This document shows positions 58,732 through 64,000 of a stretch of 64,000 nucleotides of DNA, piece by piece. The stretch is taken from positions 124,001 to 188,000 of the forward strand of contig NZ_JBGCBZ010000002.1 in NCBI RefSeq assembly GCF_041262585.1, written 5' to 3'. Each line of letters opens with the position of its first letter. The stretch's first letter is position 1. The notes below the pieces were generated by a model. That model was not told the DNA's origin. It was given only the letters and a program-made list of their open reading frames with translations, and did not search any database. A program made the position numbers and the translations under genes. Source of the DNA: JAOEGB01 sp041262585. Lineage in GTDB: Bacteria; Actinomycetota; Actinomycetes; Streptosporangiales; Streptosporangiaceae.

Positions 58732-58800
58732 TCATAGAAAACCCCGGATAACCGTCGCGTTAGGAGAACCGGCCAGGGGCGGCCATGCGATAGACCAGAT

Positions 58801-59460
58801 ATGCGCCGCTTCCTACCGATCCCGCGAACGCACTCGCCACCGCGACGACAACAGCCCGCGACCGTCGAGCACACGACCGTCGAGCACACGGACGTGGAGA
58901 ACGCAGCCCCGCATGGCATCCCGCCGCCGCGTCGCGGTGACCACGAGCTGATCGCCGCCGTGGCCGCGCAGGACATCGAGGCGCTGCGCGTCCTGCACCG
59001 GCGGCACGCCCCCTGGCTGCGCGCCCGCCTGCTCCGCCGCTGCGCGGATCCCGACGTCGTCGACGCCGCCGTCCAGGACACGTTCGTCGCGGTCTGGCAG
59101 GGCGCCTCCCGCTACTCGGCCCAGGGGGACGACGCCGCGGCATGGATCTGGACGATCGCGATCCGGCGCATGGTGTCGGTGCTCCGAGGGCGCGGAAGCC
59201 AGTGGATCGGCGGCGGGCCGGTCCCGGACACCGACCCCGCCGCGTCCTCCGCGGAGGACGTCGTGCTGCTCCGCGTCGAACACGGCGATCTCGGTACGGC
59301 TGTCGCCCGGCTGTCGCCGGAGCTCCGGGCCGTCATCGAGGCGACCATCCTGGACGGCCTCACCGTCCGGGAGACCTCCCAGCTTCTCGGAGTTCCCGAG
59401 GGCACCGTCAAGACCAGGCTCATGCGGGCGAAGGCCCGGCTACGGGAGGAGCTGGCATGA
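58801..59460 (+). CDS. ECF-type RNA polymerase sigma factor
   Basis: This 219-residue sigma-70 family factor has region 2 (LIAAVAAQDIEALRVLHRRH, VVDAAVQDTFVAVWQGASRY, WIWTIAIRRMVSVLRGR) and region 4 (RLSPELRAVIEATILDGLTV, RETSQLLGVPEGTVKTRLMR). The first ~45 residues are a variable extension with a VEHT repeat from a 15-bp DNA duplication. The stop overlaps the anti-sigma gene start. It directs transcription of a small regulon, probably including its own operon with the ABC transporter. Confidence 0.92.
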   Translation: MRRFLPIPRTHSPPRRQQPATVEHTTVEHTDVENAAPHGIPPPRRGDHELIAAVAAQDIEALRVLHRRHAPWLRARLLRRCADPDVVDAAVQDTFVAVWQGASRYSAQGDDAAAWIWTIAIRRMVSVLRGRGSQWIGGGPVPDTDPAASSAEDVVLLRVEHGDLGTAVARLSPELRAVIEATILDGLTVRETSQLLGVPEGTVKTRLMRAKARLREELA

Positions 59461-60263
59461 CCGGCACCTGGCACATCCCGGGCGATCTGCTGGAGCGCTA
59501 CCTGCACGGTCATCTCGATGTGGCGCAGGTCATGTCCGTTGAGGCGCATCTGGCCCGCTGCGCGCGGTGCCGTACGGCGGTGCCGGGGGACGATGCCTGG
59601 CTCGCGGCGTCATGGGAGCGGATCGAGGACGTGGTGGGGAGCCCCCGCCCCAGGCCCGCCGAACGCGTCCTGCGGCACCTCGGTGTGCCCGGCCATGTGG
59701 CCAGGCTGCTCGTCGCGACGCCGACGCTGAGCCGCGCGTGGCTCGCCGCGGTGGCGGCTGTCCTCACGTTCGCGATCGTGGCCGCGCACGCCGCCCGCGA
59801 CGGATTCCCGGCGTTCCTCACCGTGGCCCCCGTGCTGCCGCTGGCCGGCATCGCGCTCGCCTACGGCCGCTGGGTGGATCCCGCCCACGAGTCCCACGCG
59901 GCGACTCCCCTCGCGGGTCCCCGGCTGCTGCTCCTGCGAGCCCTCGCCGTCCTCGTCACCGCCATCGGGCTGACCGGCCTGGCCGCCCCGCTGCTTCCCG
60001 CGATGACCGCCGCCTGGCTTCTCCCCGCGCTGGCGCTGACGGGCGGCTGCCTGGCCCTCGCGACCCGCGTGCCGCTGCCGGCGGCCGCCGCCGCGCTGGG
60101 GGCGGGATGGGTCGGGGTGGTGACCGTCACGGGCGGGCTCACCGGCGACTGGTCGGTCCCCTTCGGCCCCACGGCTCAGGTCGTGTACGGCTGCGCCGCT
60201 CCGCTTCTCGCGCTCGTCCTGTACAGCCGGCGCCATCGTCTCGATCCTGGAGAGCCCCAGTGA
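59457..60263 (+). CDS. Zinc-finger anti-sigma factor with membrane part
   Basis: This 268-residue protein has the N-terminal zinc-binding anti-sigma domain: HLDVAQVMSVEAHLARCARC with the His-x3-Cys-x2-Cys signature. After about residue 100 come six membrane helices (WLAAVAAVLTFAIVAAHAA to AAPLLALVLYS). It should hold the ECF sigma at the membrane until a signal releases it. The ATG overlaps the sigma stop. The signal is unknown; the following ABC transporter may be the response system. Confidence 0.87.
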   Translation: MTGTWHIPGDLLERYLHGHLDVAQVMSVEAHLARCARCRTAVPGDDAWLAASWERIEDVVGSPRPRPAERVLRHLGVPGHVARLLVATPTLSRAWLAAVAAVLTFAIVAAHAARDGFPAFLTVAPVLPLAGIALAYGRWVDPAHESHAATPLAGPRLLLLRALAVLVTAIGLTGLAAPLLPAMTAAWLLPALALTGGCLALATRVPLPAAAAALGAGWVGVVTVTGGLTGDWSVPFGPTAQVVYGCAAPLLALVLYSRRHRLDPGEPQ

Positions 60264-61186
60264 TAGACCGAGTGAACGACCCGCTGAACGACCCCCTGAA
60301 CGACCCGCTGAACGACCCAGTGAACGGCAGGACCCCGACGGTGAGCGTGCGCGGCCTCGCCAAGAGCTACGGCCGCAACCGCGTGATCGACGACCTGGAC
60401 CTCACGCTCGGCACCGGTGTCACCGGCCTGCTGGGGCCGAACGGCGCCGGTAAGACGACACTGCTGCGATGCCTGGCGACCACGCTGGCCCCCGACGTGG
60501 GACGGATGCGCGTCCTCGGCCTGGATCCGAGCGCACGCGGGCCGCGCACGGAGCTGCGCCGCCGCCTGGGCTACCTGCCGCAGGACTCCGGCTTCTATCC
60601 GCACTTCACCGCCTTCGAGATGGTCGACTACGTCGCGATCCTCAAGGAGATGACCGACCGGCCCGCGCGGCACAGGGAGGTGCGGCGGGTGCTCGCCGAA
60701 GTGGACCTCGGCGACCGCGCCCGGACCAAGGTCCGCAAGCTCTCCGGCGGCATGCGGCAGCGGCTCGCCCTCGCCCAGGCGCTGCTCGGCCAGCCGGACC
60801 TGCTCCTCCTCGACGAGCCGACGGTGGGTCTCGACCCGGAGCAGCGTCTCAGGCTGCGCGCGCTCGTCTCCCGGCTCGGCGAGAGCCGTACCGTCCTGCT
60901 CTCGACCCACCAGACCGAGGACGTCGCGGCGCTGTGCGAGCGGGTCGTCGTCATGGACGGAGGGAGGGTTCTCTTCGACGGCACGCCCCGGGGGCTCGCC
61001 GGGGTGGCGGACGGCCGGGTCAGCCTTTCCGGTGAGCGCCCGGCGGGTGACCGCCTGTTCTGGCGCACGGCCGACGGCCGCTATCGCACCCTCGGAGAGC
61101 CGCCCTCCGGGGCCGAACCCGCGGAGCCCACCGTGGAGGACGGTTACCTGATGCTGCTCGGCACGTCTCCGGAGCCCGTGGCATGA
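60260..61186 (+). CDS. ABC transporter ATP-binding protein
   Basis: This 308-residue ATPase starts at a GTG overlapping the anti-sigma stop. Walker A is LLGPNGAGKTTLLRCLATTL, the signature RKLSGGMRQRLALAQALLG, Walker B LLLLDEPTVGLDPE and the H-loop LSTHQTEDV. The type is that of drug or antibiotic exporters (CcmA-like). The N-terminus contains four NDPLN repeats encoded by a 12-bp tandem unit. It pairs with the two membrane proteins downstream. Confidence 0.93.
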   Translation: MIDRVNDPLNDPLNDPLNDPVNGRTPTVSVRGLAKSYGRNRVIDDLDLTLGTGVTGLLGPNGAGKTTLLRCLATTLAPDVGRMRVLGLDPSARGPRTELRRRLGYLPQDSGFYPHFTAFEMVDYVAILKEMTDRPARHREVRRVLAEVDLGDRARTKVRKLSGGMRQRLALAQALLGQPDLLLLDEPTVGLDPEQRLRLRALVSRLGESRTVLLSTHQTEDVAALCERVVVMDGGRVLFDGTPRGLAGVADGRVSLSGERPAGDRLFWRTADGRYRTLGEPPSGAEPAEPTVEDGYLMLLGTSPEPVA

Positions 61187-62715
61187 GCGCGCGCACCGAG
61201 TTCGTCGAGACGGACACCCTGGCGCCCCATGTGGGCACGCGGGAGCGGACGTTCAGCCTTGCCCTGTTCGAGGGGGCTCTCCTGCTGCGCAGCCCGCTCC
61301 TGTGGGGAGCGGCCGTGCTCACGCTTGGCCTGCGCGTCTACCAGACGTGGACCTGGGCGCCCGACTGGTCGGTCCTGACCATCGACGACACCTACGGCGC
61401 GCTGATCATCGCCGCCGCCGGGCTCATGGCCGCCGACCTGGCCACCACCCGCGAGCGCCGGCACTCGATGCCGGAGACGTTGCGGGCGCTGCCGGTTCGC
61501 GCTCCCGCGCGGACGAGTGCCCTGCTGATCGCCGTTCCGGTCGTCGCGACCACCGTGTCCGTCCTCGTGCTGGCCGTACACCTGATCAGCCTGATATCCG
61601 CGAACGCGGCAGGCCGGTTCGACGCCTGGGAAGCCCTGACAGGGCCGGTCGACGTGGCCGTGGCGGCGCTCCTCGGCGTCGCTCTGGGCCGCTGGCTCCC
61701 CGGGCTGGTCGCCGCGCCCGTGGCCGTCTTCGCGATAGGCGCGCTCACCGAGCTGTCCAGGACGGGCGGCTCGTGGGCGGCGCTGCTCCCAGTCATCGTG
61801 CACCATGAGCTTCCGGTCGATCTCATCCCACGGCCCTCCGCCACCCACGTGGTGTATCTGCTGGCCCTTGCGATCCTGTTCGCCGGCCTGGCGATGGCAC
61901 GTCACGGTCTGCGGCCGTCGCGGATGGTCGCCGTGGCAACCGGCCTGGCCTTCGCGGCTTCCGCGGGGGCGGTCGCGATGACCTCTCTCAAGGACGAGGT
62001 GCCACGGCAGACGCTGAACCGCTACGCCGCACCCGCGGGGCAGCGATGCCGGGCCCTCGACGGCGTGACCTACTGCGCCTACCCCGGCTACACGCCGTGG
62101 ATCCCGCTCTGGGGGCGAGCCGTGCGGCCGGTGGTGGCCGCCATCCCGCCGTTCGCGCGCGACCGGGTCCCCGAGATCCGGCAACGCATCGGCTTCGAGT
62201 CGTGGTCACACGGCACGGAGGTCATGGAGCGGCCGCAGTGGCGCCACGTCACCGGTCCTTCCATGCACTGGGGCGGGCACGGCGCGGCCGCCGCGTCGGA
62301 CGCCTGGCTCGGGGGTCAGGTGGCGGCCGAGGTCACCGGCCTGCCGCTCGACTGGTTTCGGGTCGTCACCAACGACCCGCACCTAGACGGTCGGACGATG
62401 TACGTGGCGATCGGTTCCCCCGGATGCGCCGCGCTGGGGCAGGGCCGGACCCTGGTGGCCCTCTGGCTCGGCGGTCAGGCCGGTCCGGTACGGCAAGCCG
62501 CCACATCGTGGGTCGAACCCGAGAAGTCCGAAGAAGGGGCCGCCGAACGGCTGTACGACTACGCCGAACGGCTGGTCCGCCGGCCTGACGCCCGCGAGCG
62601 GATCTGGGCCCACTGGGACGCCCTCATGAACCCGTCCACCACGGTCGAACAGGCGCTCCCGCTGCTCGGCCTCACGCCCGACCCCGACGACGCCAAGCGG
62701 AAGGCCTGCTCGTGA
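61183..62715 (+). CDS. ABC transporter permease-like membrane protein
   Basis: This 510-residue protein has about eight membrane helices in the first 290 residues (LLWGAAVLTLGLRVYQTW to MVAVATGLAFAASAGAVA). A soluble domain of ~200 residues follows, with QRCRALDGVTYCAYPGYTPW carrying two Cys and an outward-facing pattern. It overlaps the ATPase gene by four bases and so is the likely permease partner, although the family is not one of the standard permeases. Substrate unknown. Confidence 0.72.
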   Translation: MSARTEFVETDTLAPHVGTRERTFSLALFEGALLLRSPLLWGAAVLTLGLRVYQTWTWAPDWSVLTIDDTYGALIIAAAGLMAADLATTRERRHSMPETLRALPVRAPARTSALLIAVPVVATTVSVLVLAVHLISLISANAAGRFDAWEALTGPVDVAVAALLGVALGRWLPGLVAAPVAVFAIGALTELSRTGGSWAALLPVIVHHELPVDLIPRPSATHVVYLLALAILFAGLAMARHGLRPSRMVAVATGLAFAASAGAVAMTSLKDEVPRQTLNRYAAPAGQRCRALDGVTYCAYPGYTPWIPLWGRAVRPVVAAIPPFARDRVPEIRQRIGFESWSHGTEVMERPQWRHVTGPSMHWGGHGAAAASDAWLGGQVAAEVTGLPLDWFRVVTNDPHLDGRTMYVAIGSPGCAALGQGRTLVALWLGGQAGPVRQAATSWVEPEKSEEGAAERLYDYAERLVRRPDARERIWAHWDALMNPSTTVEQALPLLGLTPDPDDAKRKACS

Positions 62716-63404
62716 CACGCGTGACACTGCTCCTCATCCGCCCGCTGGTGAGGGCGATCGACTGGATTCCACTGGCGTGGGCCGCGGCCTTCACCACTGG
62801 TCTGGTCATCGTCATCGGCTCGATCGAGCGCCCGCTGCCGACCTGCGACGCCCTGCCGCTGCTGCGGATGTCCGCCGGCCTCCTGGGCGCGGCGGCCGGC
62901 TTCTCCCTGGTCGACCCCATGGCGTACGGCACAGCCCCGGTGCCCTCACCACGCTGGCTGCGCATGTGGCTCCGCACCGCGCTGACGGCCGGCACGGCGC
63001 TCGCGCTGTGGGGAGCCGATTTCGTCATCGCGACTCTCTACCTGCCGCACGGCTCCCGGTTGCTCGCCGGGGACGTGACGCTGGAGGCCGCCGTATGCGT
63101 GCTCACAGGGCTCTCCGGCGCGGCGGTGGCCGTCCGGGTCCGTCCCGGGCACGGGCGCTCGGCGGCCCTTCTCGGCGCGGCCGTTCAGTTCGCCCTGCTC
63201 GTCATCACGCTGTTTCTGACCGCCGACCTGTGGCTGTGGCCGCTCCAGAGCGACCTTCGCTGGCCTGGAGCGCACCAGGCGTGGCTCGGGCTGCTGCCCC
63301 TGCCGCTGGCCTGTCTGGCCGTTGCCCATCGGGATCTCGCCGGCGGGACTCGGCCCCGGCCCAGATATATTTCGACTCGCACTCTTATGGAGCGATTCAT
63401 TTAA
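62712..63404 (+). CDS. Membrane protein, last gene of the ECF operon
   Basis: This 230-residue protein has six hydrophobic segments (IPLAWAAAFTTGLVIVIGS, GLLGAAAGFSLVDPMAYG, ALTAGTALALWGADFVIA and others) and starts at a GTG overlapping the permease stop. It was not assigned to a family. By position it is a second membrane subunit of the ABC transporter. Confidence 0.7.
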   Translation: MTRVTLLLIRPLVRAIDWIPLAWAAAFTTGLVIVIGSIERPLPTCDALPLLRMSAGLLGAAAGFSLVDPMAYGTAPVPSPRWLRMWLRTALTAGTALALWGADFVIATLYLPHGSRLLAGDVTLEAAVCVLTGLSGAAVAVRVRPGHGRSAALLGAAVQFALLVITLFLTADLWLWPLQSDLRWPGAHQAWLGLLPLPLACLAVAHRDLAGGTRPRPRYISTRTLMERFI

Positions 63405-63466
63405 AATTGCGGCAATTGCACAATATGCTCGCGTTGGATCTGTGACTTCAGCAAAGGAGACGGTGC

Positions 63467-64000
63467 GTGGCCCAGGATGCAACGGCGCCCCCCGGCATAG
63501 ACGTGCACATCCCGAACGCCGCGCGCATGTACAACTACTACCTGGGCGGCAAGGACAACTTCCCGGTGGACAGGGAGGCCGCGGAGCGCGTCCTCGCGGT
63601 CGCGCCCGAGGCTCGGGAGCTGGCTCGGCAGAATCGGGCCTTCATGCGCAGGGCCGTCCGTTACCTCGTGGCCGAGGCCGGGATCCGGCAGTTCCTGGAC
63701 ATCGGCACGGGGCTGCCGACCGAGGGCAACGTCCACGAGGTGGCCGCGGAGGTGGACCCCGGGACCCGCGTGGCCTACGTCGACAACGACCCCGTCGTGC
63801 TCGCACACGCCCGGGCTCTGCTGTCGAGCACCACGAACACCCTCGCCGTCCCCGGGGATCTCCGGCAGCCGCAGGACATCCTCGACGACCCAGAGCTCCG
63901 GTCATTGATCGACTTCACGGAGCCGGTCGGGATCCTGCTGGTGGCCGTCCTGCACTTCCTGACCGACAGCGACAAGCCTGCCGAGCTGATCGCCCGGCTA
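63467..64000 (+). CDS. DUF574 SAM-dependent methyltransferase, partial
   Basis: The frame starts at a GTG with GGAGA seven bases upstream and runs off the window end. The 178 visible residues contain NAARMYNYYLGGKDNFPVDR, FLDIGTGLPTEGNVHEVAAE, VAYVDNDPVVLAHARALLSS and GILLVAVLHFLTDSDKPAEL, the hallmarks of the DUF574/Methyltransf_19 family also found at 43587-44390. The C-terminal third is outside the window. Confidence 0.9.
   Translation, partial: MAQDATAPPGIDVHIPNAARMYNYYLGGKDNFPVDREAAERVLAVAPEARELARQNRAFMRRAVRYLVAEAGIRQFLDIGTGLPTEGNVHEVAAEVDPGTRVAYVDNDPVVLAHARALLSSTTNTLAVPGDLRQPQDILDDPELRSLIDFTEPVGILLVAVLHFLTDSDKPAELIARL

Noticed and set aside
1..64000. tRNA, rRNA and riboswitch genes
   Set aside because: No cloverleaf, rRNA core sequence or known riboswitch consensus was recognised by eye; a covariance-model scan would be needed to exclude small RNAs.

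Overview
The window is about 70% G+C with GTG/ATG starts and many ATGA or GTGA start-stop overlaps. It carries F420-type enzymes, a DUF5709 protein and two DUF574-type methyltransferases. This suggests a filamentous actinomycete, most likely of the Streptosporangium/Nonomuraea type; the order is inferred from gene content only. No rRNA, tRNA or CRISPR array was seen.

Region A (about 0.2-17.3 kb) looks like an unusual biosynthetic gene cluster made of discrete, stand-alone parts. The plus strand carries a class III aminotransferase, a Gfo/Idh/MocA oxidoreductase, a glycosyltransferase-like protein and an unknown protein. These are followed by a KAS III, a KAS III-like protein without the active-site Cys, a MATE exporter, a free-standing condensation-type protein and a class II aaRS-like amino acid:carrier-protein ligase. 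The minus strand carries two ACPs, an enoyl-CoA hydratase/isomerase, a KAS II and a half-size KAS-like protein without Cys. An inositol-monophosphatase-like protein and a LuxR-type regulator complete the set. The inferred logic is that an acyl chain is built on one ACP by the ketosynthase pairs, an amino acid is loaded on the other by the aaRS-like ligase (no adenylation domain is seen), the condensation protein joins them, and MATE exports the product. The segment with hydratase, KAS II, half-KAS, ACP and phosphatase is bracketed by two inverted copies of a ~218-bp element with GTGATCATGCA termini, so it could have been inverted relative to the rest.

Region B (17.8-20.4 kb) is a gene graveyard: a PPOX-type flavin protein, the last ~60 codons of a type II thioesterase, an MFS exporter with three frameshifts, the first 33 codons of panD and a frameshifted small protein.

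Region C (21.3-25.3 kb) is a poly-gamma-glutamate operon: a membrane sensor-like protein with HAMP, PgsB, PgsC and a secreted NlpC/P60 hydrolase, without a visible PgsA. Region D (25.7-45.5 kb) is mostly housekeeping and accessory genes: epoxide-hydrolase-like protein, an interrupted metallo-beta-lactamase-fold gene, TPR, DUF5709, YjbR, PrmC-like methyltransferase, alpha/beta hydrolase, large LuxR (LAL) regulator, ACT protein, amidohydrolase, HNH/DUF222 protein, HxlR regulator, thiolase plus SDR pair, FAD reductase, methyltransferase and SnoaL-like protein.

Region E (45.8-51.2 kb) encodes secreted proteins: a three-repeat Cys protein, a zinc carboxypeptidase with chitin-binding module and an alginate-lyase-like enzyme. 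Region F (51.2-58.7 kb) has an SDR-TetR operon with a readable promoter and two operators, an in-frame fusion of a UbiB/ABC1 kinase to an F420-type luciferase-like oxidoreductase, a molybdenum oxidoreductase and a GT-C glycosyltransferase. Region G (58.8-64 kb) is an ECF sigma/anti-sigma/ABC transporter operon, then a partial DUF574 methyltransferase.

A recurring trait is short in-frame tandem repeats (9-30 bp units) in linkers or ends of many proteins.
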